A program made the translations under genes and the position numbers. Below the pieces are notes generated by a model. It ran no database searches. It had not been told where the DNA came from and was given only the letters and a program-made list of their open reading frames with translations. A stretch of DNA of 50,499 bases. It comes from Thraustochytrium sp. TN22. Lineage: Eukaryota; Sar; Bigyra; Thraustochytrida; Thraustochytriidae. Location: positions 1-50,499 of the forward strand of contig JABLUY010000258.1 of NCBI GenBank assembly GCA_013306675.1, written 5' to 3'. Below, piece after piece: positions 1 through 10,767 of this stretch (its first letter is position 1; every line of letters starts with the position of its first letter).

Positions 1-2
1 GG

Positions 3-857
3 CGCGCGGCGCTGGCGGGGCCGGCGGCGGCGGCGGCGGCGGCGACGGGGCATGGCGCGGCGAGCGCGCGCGCGCGGGCGGGGCTGGCGGCGCGCGGCGC
101 GGGCGCGGCGGGCGCGGCGGCGTGGCGCGGCGGCGGGGCGCGCGCACTGAGCGAGGAGGCCAAGGGCGGCGGCGCGGCGGCGGAGAAGGAGGCCGGCGCG
201 AAGGAGAAGGAGGGCCCGGCCGGCGAGGCGCTGCTGGAGCACGCGGCCAAGGTGGTGCTGCCGGACGACGGCCACGAGATCTCGAACGTGGCGACGTGGT
301 ACAAGGCGGAGGGCGACGCGATCCGGTCGGCGGAGTCCATCGTGGAGATCGAGACGCCGGAGTTCTCGTACGACTTCCAGTCGAGCGTGTCGGGCGTGCT
401 GGCGCGCATCGTCAAGCCGGAGGGTGCCGAGGTCAAGTCCGGCTCGGTGCTGGCCTACATTGGCGGCACCGAGGAGGAGGCCAACGCCATCGTGGACTAC
501 ATGGCCAGTGAGGAGTACGCTGAGCTGCGCCGCGCCAAGAAGCGCAAGGCCGAGGAGGCTGCCAAGGCCGAGGAAGGCGGGAGTTCCGACAAGAGCGAGG
601 TGGACGAGGCGCAGCAGGAGGCGGAGCGCCTCCGCCACGAGGCCGCCGCCAAGGCGAGCGCCGAGGAGGTGCGTGCCTTTCTGGCCAACCTTGAGAGTGA
701 CATGAGCCAGTACGCGGAGGTGCTCATCAAGGAGGGCTTCGACTCCATGGGCGCCCTCGCCACTCTCGAGATGGACGACCTGCGTGAGCTCGACATTAAG
801 AAGGGTCACGCCAAGCTCATCTTCAACGCCATCCAGGCGCGCGCGCCCCCGTCCTGA
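3..857 (+). CDS. Degenerate lipoyl-domain + SAM-domain protein (5' end open)
   Basis: The frame is open from the left edge to the stop at 855-857 and has no in-frame ATG in the window. The start is therefore outside, in an upstream exon, or hidden by an indel in the GC-rich leader. An ATG at 52 lies in another frame and meets a stop at 148. From about 252 to 460 the protein has the fold pattern of a biotinyl/lipoyl domain: a GDAI turn, VEIET, VSGVLARI, then a second glycine turn. Where lipoyl domains have ETDKA, this one reads ETPEF, so the modified lysine is replaced by Glu. A charged Ala/Lys/Glu coiled-coil-like linker (about 500-660) leads to a C-terminal SAM domain (about 664-840, ending DLRELDIKKGHAKLIFNAI). 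The Arg/Ala/Gly-rich leader before RALSEEAK looks like a mitochondrial presequence (inference). The role is unknown; a scaffold related to 2-oxo-acid dehydrogenase E2 or PDH-binding proteins is possible. Confidence 0.7.
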   Translation, partial: RAALAGPAAAAAAATGHGAASARARAGLAARGAGAAGAAAWRGGGARALSEEAKGGGAAAEKEAGAKEKEGPAGEALLEHAAKVVLPDDGHEISNVATWYKAEGDAIRSAESIVEIETPEFSYDFQSSVSGVLARIVKPEGAEVKSGSVLAYIGGTEEEANAIVDYMASEEYAELRRAKKRKAEEAAKAEEGGSSDKSEVDEAQQEAERLRHEAAAKASAEEVRAFLANLESDMSQYAEVLIKEGFDSMGALATLEMDDLRELDIKKGHAKLIFNAIQARAPPS

Positions 858-1166
858 CCACTTCGAGCGAGCCCATGTATCAAGCATGCGAGGGGCGCGA
901 GCTCTGGGAATCCTTTGTTTGTTGACGGAAGAAAGGGAAATACAATTGGCTGATGCGATACAGCTTGCTTCTTGTTTGCTTGTTTGCTTGTGAGCGCGCG
1001 TGTGTGCGTGCGATCGATCGATCGATCGATCGATCGATCGAGCGAGCGCGCAAACCAATCAATCGCTCACTCAATATTTCCTTGAAACGACACACCGCGC
1101 CGGCCTTGGCTTGCCACGCTCCTCCTTGACTTGCCGCGCTTCGTCTGGGCTCTCAGGTCTCAGCTC
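858..1166. other. Convergent intergenic space with (GATC)n microsatellite
   Basis: This is the 3' space between two converging genes. It holds a TTGC-rich stretch (965-991) and a CGAT tetranucleotide run (1011-1041). I see no gene. Confidence 0.7.
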
Positions 1167-3968
1167 TCAGAATCCCAGCGGATGATGACAGCCGCAGCGA
1201 AGCTGATCGCGGAACCTCCCGCCGCGGCCCTCCGTGTACGGCCCAGCAGGCGCGTGCAAAGAGAGCGTCTCAGCTACGGACGGGCCGGGCTCGGTGAGGC
1301 GCGGCTCTCCATTGACAAAGACCTGCGTGACGCGCGTCGATAGCAGGCGCGTAGGGTCCTGCGCGATGTCATCCGCGACAACCGTGAGGTCGGCGACGAA
1401 GCCGGTCTCAATACGGCCACGCGTGTCTTCGTGGCGCCCAGCGAACTGTGCGCCCAGCGTGTAGAGCTGAAGCGCTTGCACGAAGGAGAGGCGCTCGTCC
1501 GGGTGGAAGGGCTCCGTGTGCTCGCGGTCGTGGCTGGAGGGCCGGTAGATGGCGTCGTACATGCCGAGCAGCGGCGAGCAGCACTCCACAGGCGCGTCCG
1601 AGGAACCGCTAACCTGGACGCCGGCCTTGATGAGCGTCTTCCACGCGTACGACCAGGGCAGCTGGTGCTTGACGCGCTCGCGCACCCAGGCCGCATCTGT
1701 GGGCAGGAAGCTGGGCTGCACATTGGCGATGACGCCGCCGGCCGCCATCTCGCGAATGAGGTCCTCCCCGAGAATCTGGCAGTGCGTCAGGACCGGGCGG
1801 TCGCGCGCGCTAAGGCCGGCGTCGCGGAAGCTCTGCAGCGTGATCTGCGCCGCGTAGTCGCCAATGGCGTGCACCTCAACGCGCAGGTTTTGTGCCTTGG
1901 CGCGCTTCACCATGGCCAGCAGCTCCTTGGGCTGGTGGTACACAATGCCGTGATGGCCGCCGCAGCCTCCCGAAGTGGCGTCGCTCTCCACCGCCGCCGC
2001 CACTGGTGCTGCCGCCGAATCCGCCGCGGAATCCGCCGCGCACTCCTCGCCCTCGCCGCCCTGCAGCTGGAGCTGCTGCTCATGCTCGCGTTGCTGGCCT
2101 TGCTGCTGCTGCTGCGAGGCCGGGTCGTCTGGAAAGTCGCGGAGCGCAGCAGTATTGGCGCCGAGAGAGCCATCCGTGAAGATCTTGACGCGGTCGATGG
2201 CGAGCATGCCGGAGGAGGAGCTCCAGGGCCCATCCACCTCGTCGAGCATGGGCGTGAGCTGCACGCGGATGGGCAGCTTGCCGTCCCGGTCGAGGACGCG
2301 GTAGACGTTGAGCATGTCCTCGTCGTTGGTCTGCACGGACGTGAGGCCGTGGCGCAGGCACTCGTCGAGGCCGCGCGAGAGGTACGCGGCGCGCGTGGGG
2401 ATGTTCATCTCTCGGATTGCGTCCACGACAGGCTTGACAGCGTTCTCGCGCAACACGCCGGTGGCCTCGCCGGTGCTCGGGTCGGTGTCGATCTTTGCGC
2501 CAGGCCCAGAGACCGGATGGTCGATGTCAATCCTGGCCGACTCGAGCGCAGAGGTGCTGACGACCATAATGTGCAAGCAGACGCGCCAGAGCGCCACGCG
2601 GACGCCTTGCGGCACGACTTTGTCGAGGTCGAAGCGCGTCGGGAGCGCGCCCATGACCTCGTCGTCCCAGCCGACGCCCTCGATCCACGTCTTGTCTGGG
2701 TTGGCCGCCGCGTAATCCGCCAGGAGCATCTGCAGGTCCCTTATACTCTTGCAGCCGCGCAGACTTAGGATGTTGGCGGCCTTGCCCATGTTATAGACGT
2801 GAATGTGCGCATCGCTGAGGCCCGGCAGCACGAAGCCGCCCTTGAGGTCGTGCACTGTGACCGGAGCGCTGTCCTGGGTGGCGCCCAGACTTTCGAGCGC
2901 GGCAGCAGCGGTGGCGAGCGCGGCAGCAGCGGTGTCGGGCGCGACAACAGCGGGCGCCTCCGCGTCATCCTTCTGCTCCTGCTGCTTATCCAGGGGCACC
3001 TGCGGCTGCGGCTGCGGCTGCGGCTGCGGACTTCGCGCATCCCCCGTGGTTTCCGGGCGCAGGTCGATGATCTTGCCGCCGCGCAGCACAAGCTCGAACC
3101 CGGGCTCGGAGAAGGCGGCCCGCTCCGAAAGCCAGAAGCGTGCATTGCGCAGCACGTGCACGGGCTCCTGCGTGCTGCGCGAAAAGGCCAGCGAAAAGGG
3201 CACGAAGCGCGCGAGCGGCGAGACGGGCTCGGGCTTGGCCGCCTCGGGCGGCAGGCGCGTGGGGAATGTGCAGACCTGGTCATTTGGCGGCAGTGGCGAC
3301 TCCGGGAGCTTGTGTGGGTCCCAGGCGGGCAGGTGCTTTTGGATGGCAGCCATGAGGACGTCGAAGACCACGCGCTGGCCCTCCGCGGACAAGTGCAGGC
3401 CGTCGTTGAGCAGGCGCGAGGGCGGGCCGTGCTCTTCAAAGGCAGCAAAGAGGTCAACGAGCACCACGTTGTCGCAGCCCTCGAGCGCGCGCGCGCACCC
3501 CTTGGCGTAGAGCTCGGTGTTGGCGCAGGTGCGCTCGAGCTCGCCGGATGCCTGGTCGCCCCACTTGGCGCGCTGGTGCTCGAGACGCATGGCCTCGTCG
3601 ATGGGCGGCGGCGTGAGCACCACGACGGTGGCGCCGCGCTTTTGCAAGCAGGCCACGACGGCGCGCACGTTGTCCTCATACTCGTCCATGGGCACAAACT
3701 GGCGCATGCCCGTCACGTTGAGCACCGCATCATTGGCGCCGATCCACACCACGGCTAGCTCGCCGCCGCGCAGGGGCGGCAGCGCCTCGAGGATGCCCTT
3801 GAGCCCGGCCACCAGCCAGCGCGACGAATACCCCCTGAAGCCGCGCACGCAGACGTCGGCGCGCCCCGTGAAGGCCGCGCTCAGCCGCCCGCACCAGCCG
3901 CCCTCCTCCTCCAGCCCGCGCCAGCTCAGGCTGTCGCCCAGCACCCACACGCGCCGCGCAGACGCCAT
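1167..3968 (-). CDS. SGNH/GDSL esterase fused to YtcJ-type amidohydrolase
   Basis: The gene encodes about 933 aa. The start is the ATG at 3968, directly before the GDSL strand (MASARRVWVLGDSLSW). The frame stays open upstream to 4295, but that part is low-complexity Arg/Ala/Gly and reads as leader. Residues 1-220 form an SGNH hydrolase of the isoamyl-acetate-esterase type: block I GDSL near residue 9, block III GAND, block V DGLHLS. From about residue 275 an amidohydrolase_3 domain follows: composite beta strand (LVLRGGKIIDL), metal motif DAHIH near 387, HAIGD near 698, THC near 727 and SSDAP near 788. Two low-complexity inserts interrupt it, a QP repeat before the metal motif and a Gln/Glu/Ala/Ser stretch before the HAIGD region. 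Both active sites look complete, so a two-step ester and amide hydrolase is likely; the substrate is unknown. It is probably cytosolic, as no signal peptide is seen. It shares a divergent upstream region with the myosin gene. Confidence 0.85.
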   Translation of the reverse strand: MASARRVWVLGDSLSWRGLEEEGGWCGRLSAAFTGRADVCVRGFRGYSSRWLVAGLKGILEALPPLRGGELAVVWIGANDAVLNVTGMRQFVPMDEYEDNVRAVVACLQKRGATVVVLTPPPIDEAMRLEHQRAKWGDQASGELERTCANTELYAKGCARALEGCDNVVLVDLFAAFEEHGPPSRLLNDGLHLSAEGQRVVFDVLMAAIQKHLPAWDPHKLPESPLPPNDQVCTFPTRLPPEAAKPEPVSPLARFVPFSLAFSRSTQEPVHVLRNARFWLSERAAFSEPGFELVLRGGKIIDLRPETTGDARSPQPQPQPQPQVPLDKQQEQKDDAEAPAVVAPDTAAAALATAAAALESLGATQDSAPVTVHDLKGGFVLPGLSDAHIHVYNMGKAANILSLRGCKSIRDLQMLLADYAAANPDKTWIEGVGWDDEVMGALPTRFDLDKVVPQGVRVALWRVCLHIMVVSTSALESARIDIDHPVSGPGAKIDTDPSTGEATGVLRENAVKPVVDAIREMNIPTRAAYLSRGLDECLRHGLTSVQTNDEDMLNVYRVLDRDGKLPIRVQLTPMLDEVDGPWSSSSGMLAIDRVKIFTDGSLGANTAALRDFPDDPASQQQQQGQQREHEQQLQLQGGEGEECAADSAADSAAAPVAAAVESDATSGGCGGHHGIVYHQPKELLAMVKRAKAQNLRVEVHAIGDYAAQITLQSFRDAGLSARDRPVLTHCQILGEDLIREMAAGGVIANVQPSFLPTDAAWVRERVKHQLPWSYAWKTLIKAGVQVSGSSDAPVECCSPLLGMYDAIYRPSSHDREHTEPFHPDERLSFVQALQLYTLGAQFAGRHEDTRGRIETGFVADLTVVADDIAQDPTRLLSTRVTQVFVNGEPRLTEPGPSVAETLSLHAPAGPYTEGRGGRFRDQLRCGCHHPLGF

Positions 3969-5537
3969 CGCGTCCCGCGCTCGCGCTCGCGCTCGCCCTT
4001 GCCCTCGCCCGCGCGCGCGCGCGCGCGCGCGCCCTCGCCAAGAACTTTCGCGCTGCGCGCGGCACGTCGCCTGCGGCGCCGCGCGGGCCGCTTGGGGCCG
4101 GCCAGGCCAGGCCAGCCGCCGCCGCTCGCGCCGCGCGCCGCCGCCGTCCGCGCCGCCGCCGCCGCCGCCGCCGCCCGCCGCCGCCGCGCGCGCAGCCTCC
4201 CGCGCTCGCGGCGCGCGCGGGTTTGCTTCCCAAGATTTCTTTCTTTGTAGTACCAGGGGTAGGCTTGACTGTCCTTTCTCTGCACGATCCTGCATGCGTG
4301 CGACGGAGAACGCGGCGCGGCTTTCGCGCGGCTTCCGTGGACGAGGGCCGTAGGGCGCGGCCGGCCTTTGGCGAGCCTGCGTTGCCGGCCGGCCCTCGAC
4401 CCGCGTGCGAGGCGCTCCTGCTGCCGCGTCGGCCTCGATGGGCCAGACTGTATGGGTGGGAGACCCATTGAGAACGGGGACAGGACAGCCCAGTCTCTAA
4501 GCACGAGCTGCGTGCTTCGTTGTCAAGTTCAACTTGGCTGTCGCGGCGCCGCGGCGGGAGCTGGAGTTCTTCTTCGCGCAACTAGGCCTAGCCTACCCGG
4601 GCCGCGGCGGCCAGGCCGCCTTGCCATCCTCTTCCTACTTTCAGAGCCGCCGCGCGCCGCGCCTGGCGCGCAGCGCTGACCTCTTCTCCTCGCTTCCGTC
4701 GTCCGCCGCCGTTCCTGCGGCCCGCGCCAGCCTCTCGCGCTCGCGCTGGCCGCTGCACTGCACTGCACTGCCTGCACTGCAGCGCAGCGCAGCGCAGCGC
4801 AGCGCGCGATCCTTATTAGAAGCCAAGCTCTAGCGCGCAAGCTATAGCTCGCTGGCCCTGTCATGTGCTCCGCCGTGGCGCGCAGCGACCCGATAAAAGA
4901 CGGCGTCCGCGCGGCGTCCGCGACGATTGAGACAGATCCAGGGCCGGCGTTCTTTTTGAATGTTTGAACAAACAAAGAAACAAAGAAGCCAAGTCCAAAG
5001 TCGAATCAAGCGGCGGCGCGCGTCCAAACAGGCAGCGCCCTCCTGCGCGGGCGCGGCGCGCGGCGCGGCGCGGCGCGGCGGCTGCGGCGGCGCTCGGCGC
5101 GGCGCGGCGCGGCGCGGCCCGGCGCGGGCCAGCGCGCGGCAGCGGCGGCGGCGGCAACGGCCCCCTTGGGCCAGCCTGAGCTGGGCTCGGCTTCGGCCAT
5201 CCAGGGGCGACCAAAGCGCGGGAGCAGCGCGCAGGCGCGGGACCAGGCGCGGCGCAGGCCCCGGGGCGGGCAGCGCGGGCGGGCAGCGGGCAGGTAGCGA
5301 GCAGGAGCTGCAGGGCTCGCGCTCGGAGCTTGGCTCCGGGCGACTGGGGGTGCGCGCCGCGTTGGTTTGTGAGGTTTTACTTGGTGCCTGCGCGACTTCG
5401 TCTTTGGCCACTCCTCTGGCTCAGGCCGCCTGCGTGCCTACAGGCTTGCCTACGGAGAGGCGCGCGAAGCTACAGGCGTGCCTGCGTGCGAGCAGAGCTG
5501 GAGCTGGAGCTGGAGGGTGCGGCGGCGCGGCGCCAGG
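3969..5537. other. Divergent upstream region with GC-rich simple repeats
   Basis: This 1.6-kb space separates the divergent esterase-amidohydrolase and myosin genes. It contains an alternating CG run (about 4010-4032, a potential Z-DNA former), TGCAC and GCAGC pentamer repeats (about 4753-4806), and GGCGC-rich tracts (about 5050-5130). No convincing gene is seen; the many open frames are a product of extreme GC content. Confidence 0.6.
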
Positions 5538-6848
5538 ATGGGCGACGACGAGTGGCACTACACGGACGCGCAGGACCAGGACGTGGGCCCGGTGGGCCTC
5601 CAGGAGCTGGCGGTGCAGTTCAAGGCCGGGTCGATCAAGGATGAGACCTTCGTGTGGCACCCGACGCATGTGCAGGCCTGGACGCTGTTCAAGGACCTGG
5701 ACCCGGCGGTGCGCAACAAGATCAACCCGCCCAAGCCGCGGCCCGTGTCCAGGCCGCGGCCGCCGCCCGTGGCGGCGCGGCCCAAGGTGCCCGGGCGCGT
5801 GAGCGTGAACCGCGGCGGCGTGGAGAACAGCAACGCCAACGGCAGCGGGGCGCGCCCCCCTGCGCCGGGCGGGCCGCGGCCCTCGGCGGGCGGCGGCGGC
5901 GGCGTGGCGGCGGCGGCGGCGCGCTTCAACAACACCGGCGGCGTCGGCGGCGGCAACGTGCCTCTGAAGAGGCACTCGTCATCGGGCAACGGGCGCTCCG
6001 GGGGTGGCAGCACGCCGCTCAAGGGCCCGGCACTGGCAGCCGCGACGGCGTCGGCGAAACGGCGCAGCGGCACCCTGAACGGCGGCGTGGGCGGCGGCGG
6101 CGGGCACACGCGCACGGGGTCCGGGTCCGGGTCCGGGGCGCGGCTCCTGGGGCGGCACATGTCGGCGCAGGGCAAGTCGCTGCTGCTGAACGCCGGGCTG
6201 GCGACGACGGAGTCCGGCTGGATGGAGCGCAAGACGGCGGACGGCGTGCCGTACTATCACAACGTGAGCACGGGCGCGCTGAGCTGGGATAAGCCGGACG
6301 AGATGAAGGACGCCTATGAGGTGGAGAACGAGGCCGGCAACTGGGTGTGGGTCCCGGATGCGACGGACGGCTACGTGCCGGGCCTGCTGATGAAGTCGCG
6401 GCCGGACGGGCGGTCCGTGGTGCAGCTGGAGAACGGGAGCGAGACGACCACCAAGCCGGGCGAGCAGGTCTTCCCGCTGGTCAAGTCCTCGTTGGCGCGC
6501 ACGGAGCGCGACCTGACGCTGCTGGATAGCCTGGACGAGGGCCTGATTCTGTACAACCTGCGTGAGCGGTTTGAGAAGCAGGGCCAGATCTACACGTGGA
6601 TCGGCACGATTCTCATCTCCATCAACCCGTACGAGACGTACCCGATCTACGGCGTGGAGAACATCTACACGTACAAGAGCCGCGGCAACCGCGTGCTGGA
6701 CCCGCACGTGTTCGTGGTGGCGGACGAGGCGCTCAAGCCGCTGCTGGAGTACGGCGAGAACCACTCGATCCTCATCAGTGGCGAGAGTGGCGCCGGCAAG
6801 ACGTGGAACACGAAGCAGTGCCTGGCGTACCTGACGGAGGTGACGCAG

Positions 6849-6879
<31 letters not shown>

Positions 6880-9797
6880 CGGCGACGGATTCCGCGGCGG
6901 GCGGCGCGAGCGTGGCGGCAGTGGAGGGCAAGATCCTGGCGGCGAACCCGATCCTCGAGGCCTTTGGCAACGCCAAGACGATCCGCAACGATAACTCGTC
7001 GCGGTTCGGGCGGTTCACGGAGGTGCACTTCAAGGAGTCGGGCAAGATCACGGGCGCGCGCATCGACAACTTTCTGCTCGAGAAGAGCCGCGTGGTGCGG
7101 CAGGGCCGCGGCGAGCGCAACTACCACGTGTTCTACCAGCTGCTGTGCTCGGACCGCGTGCAGAAGCTGGGCTTGGGTTCGATGGACTCGTTCGCGTACC
7201 TGAACGGGTCCGGGTGCTACACGGTGGAGGACGTGGACGACCACAACGAGTACGAGGTACTGCTGCAGGCGTTCGACGAAATGGGCGTGAGCCCGGACGA
7301 GGTGGACTGGATCTTTGAGCTGGTGGCGGCCATTCTGCACCTGGGCAACGCCGGCTTCGTGTCGGACGGCGGCGAGGGCTCGCGGCTGTCGTCGCAGGGC
7401 CAGTCGGAGATGCGGTGGATCGCCAAGCTGCTGCACGTGGACGAGAAGGCGCTGGAGTTCGGCCTCGTGCACCGGTCGATCGAGGTGCGCGGCACGGTGA
7501 CGAACATCCCGCTCAAGCCGCACGACGCGGTGGACTCGCGCGATGCGCTGTCCAAGTCGATCTACGGCCAGCTGTTCGACTGGCTGGTGGAGCGCGTGAA
7601 CAAGTCGCTGTCGGCGGCGGCGCGGCCGTGGGCCTTCATTGGGCTGCTGGACATTTTTGGCTTTGAGATCTTCGAGCACAACTCGTTCGAGCAGCTGTGC
7701 ATCAACTTCACGAACGAGAAGCTGCAGCAGATCTTCAACCGCGACACCTTCCAGCTGGAGGAGCGCCTGTATCAGAGCGAGGGCGTGGACTTTGAGCACA
7801 TCAAGTACGTGGACAACCAGCCGATCCTGGACATGATCGAGAAGAAGCCGGTGGGTCTGCTGCTCATGCTGGACGACATGAACCGCATGCCGCGGTCGAC
7901 GGACGAGGGCTTTGTGGCCAAGGCGGACACGAACCACAACACGTCGCGGTTCTACGTCTCGAGCACCATCACGCGGCGCGGCGCCAAGTGCTTCACGATC
8001 AAGCACTACGCTGGCGACGTCGTGTACAACACGGACGGATTTTTGGCCAAGAACAAGGACCTGCTGTACAAGGACCTTTACGACGCCATGACGGCGTCGA
8101 GCTCGCCCAAGACGGCGGCCATGTTCCCGGCCATGGACAACAACAGCCGCGCCAAGTACTCGCTGGGCGCGCAGTTCCGCAAGCAGCTGGACCGCCTCAT
8201 GTCGATTCTCAGCGCCACGCAGACGCACTACATTCGCTGCATCAAGCCGAACGAGGAGAAGCTGCCGCGCACCTTCAACGCGAGCCTGAGCCTGGAGCAG
8301 CTGCGGTACTCGGGCGTCTTCGAGGCGGTGCGCATCCGCAAGCAGGGCTTCCCCTTTCGCTACAAGTACGAGCGCTTCGTGGAGCGGTACAAGTGCGTGC
8401 TCCTGCGCGGCACCAAGTGGGTGCCCATTGAGGGCCGCACGCCGCGCGACAAGACGCGCTTCATCCTGGACGGCACGGGCCAGGACTTTAGCGAGGTGCG
8501 CTTCGGCAAGACCATGGCGCTCTACCGCGCCGAGCAGCACCGCCTGCTGGAGCTCCTGCGCGCGCTCTCGCTCGAGCGCGTGTGCGCCATGATCCAGGCC
8601 ATCGCGCGCGGCTACATGGCGCGCCGCTTCGTGCAGAAGGTGCGCTTCGTGCAGCCCAAGCTGGAGGCCGCCATCCGCTCGCGCGATGTGGCGGACCTGG
8701 ACCGCGCCCTCGCCGAGTTCTCGCGCGTCTGCGGCCACTTCTCCTCCATGGTGGCCGACACGGGCGTGGTGGCCAAGGCCAAGCGCCTGCGCTACGCCCT
8801 GGTCGAGTGGGAGAAGATCGCGCAGGAGATGAACCAGGTCGTGCGCCTCGACGTGGCCAACGACGACCTCGCCTTTGAGGCGCTCAAGAACGCCGTCTGG
8901 CGCGCCGAGAAGCTCCTCGACGAGCCCGGCACCGAGTGGCACATGCAGATGTTCGACTACGCCAACAACATGTTCAACGAGCAGCGCGCCGCGCGCCTCG
9001 AGCCCAAGCTCCAGCACGCCATGGACCTGCTCGAGCGCGACCTCATGTCCGAGGTCTACTCGGAGTGCAAGAACCTGCGCTTCGAGGACCCGCGCCTGGC
9101 CGACATTGAGCGCTTCGTCGGCCTCGGCGAGGAGGACCTCCTCAAGATGCAGTACCGCAAGGCCAAGAAGCTCGGCCTCGCCGACCGCGCCCAGGACAAG
9201 GAGATCCGCATCCGCGAGATGACGCTCGACCGCATGGCCGGCCAGTTCGTCTTCCAGGAGTTCAACAACTTCCGCGACCCGGTCGAGTTCTCCTCGCACT
9301 CCATCCAGTTCTGGAAGCGCGAGGAGCTCCAGCGCAACATGTTCAAGTGGCAAAAGTCCGCCATCAAGACGTCGCTCACCAACATGGACCCGGCGCCCGC
9401 CAAGCAGGCCGTGCGCCTCCACAAGGCCATTCTCGGCTGGTGCGGCGACAAGGCCAACCCCAACCCGTCCTCGCTCGCCTTCGAGGTCGTCTCCTCCGGC
9501 ATGGCTGGCCAGCCCCTCGCCGACGAGATTTACTGCCAGCTCGTCAAGCAGCTCACCGAGAACCCCAACCACCAGTCCTCCTCCCAGGCCTGGAAGCTCC
9601 TCGGCGCCTGCGCCACTTACTTTGCGCCTAGCACCGACCTCGCCAACTACATTCACGTCTTCCTCCGCAACCACGCGCCTCCCAACCTCCAGCCCAACCT
9701 CACCAAGCAGCTCTATGACGTCGAGTACGCTGGCTGCACTTCTGGCGCTCCCTCCGTGGACTCCATTCAGTCCATTGCCAACCGCTTCCAGCCTTGA
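5538..9797 (+). CDS. Unconventional myosin: GYF_2-WW-motor-IQ-MyTH4
   Basis: The protein is about 1,419 aa. The ATG at 5538 is the first in frame. Residues 4-55 match a GYF_2 domain (WHYTDAQDQDVGPVG, then WTLFKDL). A Gly/Ala/Pro-rich linker follows, then a WW domain (about 227-255, GWMERK to LSWDKP). The motor has P-loop GESGAGKT (415-422), switch I NDNSSRFGRF, switch II DIFGFEIFEHNSFEQLC and the actin-side IRCIKPNE. The residue 16 before DALSK, the TEDS position, is Thr, which suggests control by heavy-chain phosphorylation (inference). A poly-Gly insert enlarges the loop after the P-loop. The SH1 helix reads GVFEAVRIRKQGFPFR and lacks the reactive cysteines of muscle myosin. One IQ motif (near 1017, IQAIARGYMARR) leads to a MyTH4 domain (about 1240-1385). 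No FERM domain follows. WW-bearing and MyTH4-bearing myosins are known from stramenopiles. It is probably an actin motor for membrane or organelle cargo. Confidence 0.92.
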
Positions 9798-10767
9798 CCT
9801 GTCGAGCTGCCGAGCTGCCCGCTAAGACTCACTCACATGTCACAGCACAGCACAGCACAGCACAGCACAGCTAATTACCTTACTTACCGAGATGAAAACC
9901 GAAGATGACAATAGCCACGCATGATGATCAACGAACAATTCATGGTGACGCAGTCACGCCGAGCCAGCCAGCGAGCCAGTGCCACCTCGCGTCCGTAAAA
10001 GTAATGGAACCAAGCGTCTCCCACGTTCGAGGGTGCTTTTCTCCAAGCAACCTTCACTCAAGCGCCTGCCTGACAGGTCATCAGCACCTGTCTCCCAGTC
10101 CTTCACGCTGGCGGTTGGCCGTCAACTCTCTCTCTCTCCCCTTGCGCCTCCCAAGTCCCATTCCGCGCCTCAGCTCGCTCTTCCGAGCCGCCGACAGGCT
10201 CCTCCTGGCAGTGCTTCTTGCCCGTCAGCCGCCCGGCCTTCCCCAGGCCACTGCCTGTCGTCCCTTCACATCCTGGGACGGACGTCGCTCGTCCCCTCGC
10301 CTCCGCACCCCCGGACGCCCTCTGCCCGCCGTACGCCGCGGCCGTCCCATCCGCTCCATCCCGATCCCCGCCATGCCCTCTCGTCGCGGCCTCCCCCCTG
10401 GCGCTCGGCCTCCCCCGCGCCCTCCCGCCCGCGCGCTCCTCCCCGCCGCCGTCCCAGGCTCGGCGCGCGCGACCTCCCGCCTCCCCCCCGTTCCCCGCGC
10501 TCCCCGCGCCGTTCCCGTTCCCGCAACCCGCGGCGGCCGTCCCCGCGCGCACCGGCCCGGCGGGCGGCGGCGGCGGCGGCGCGGTTAGGGTAGCGCGAGT
10601 CCGGCGCGCGGCGCGCGGGCTCTTGGCCGTCAACCCGCGGGGCGAAGGCGCGCAAGCAGGGCGCGGCGGCGCCACACGCGCAGCGACTGGAGGCGCGGCG
10701 GGAGGCGCGGCGCGCGGCAGACGCGGGCAGAGCGCATCGAGCGGAGGACCCGGAGGACGCCAGCGCC
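9798..10767. other. Upstream region of RPL9 with CACAG repeat and pyrimidine-rich tract
   Basis: A CACAG pentamer is repeated about six times (9841-9870) just after the myosin stop. From about 10,130 to 10,550 the plus strand is strongly C/T-rich. This would serve as the uL6 promoter and leader. No gene is seen. Confidence 0.55.
10583..10593 (+). promoter_or_regulatory. Telo-box-like element GGTTAGGGTAG upstream of RPL9
   Basis: GGTTAGGGTAG lies 175 bases before the uL6 ATG. The identical 11-mer lies 145 bases before the first ATG of ubiquitin-eS30. In land plants a telomere-like telo box is a known element of ribosomal-protein promoters; a comparable role here is inference. Confidence 0.5.

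Noticed and set aside
122-511. Arg/Gly-rich frame at the left edge
   Set aside because: It overlaps the lipoyl-SAM protein in another frame and is pure low complexity.
4010-4032. Alternating CG tract as a functional Z-DNA switch
   Set aside because: Such runs are expected by chance in this base composition; kept only as a repeat note.
5979-9674. Very long open frame antisense to the myosin gene
   Set aside because: It mirrors the codon pattern of a well-supported myosin and has no domain; GC-rich third positions keep antisense frames open.
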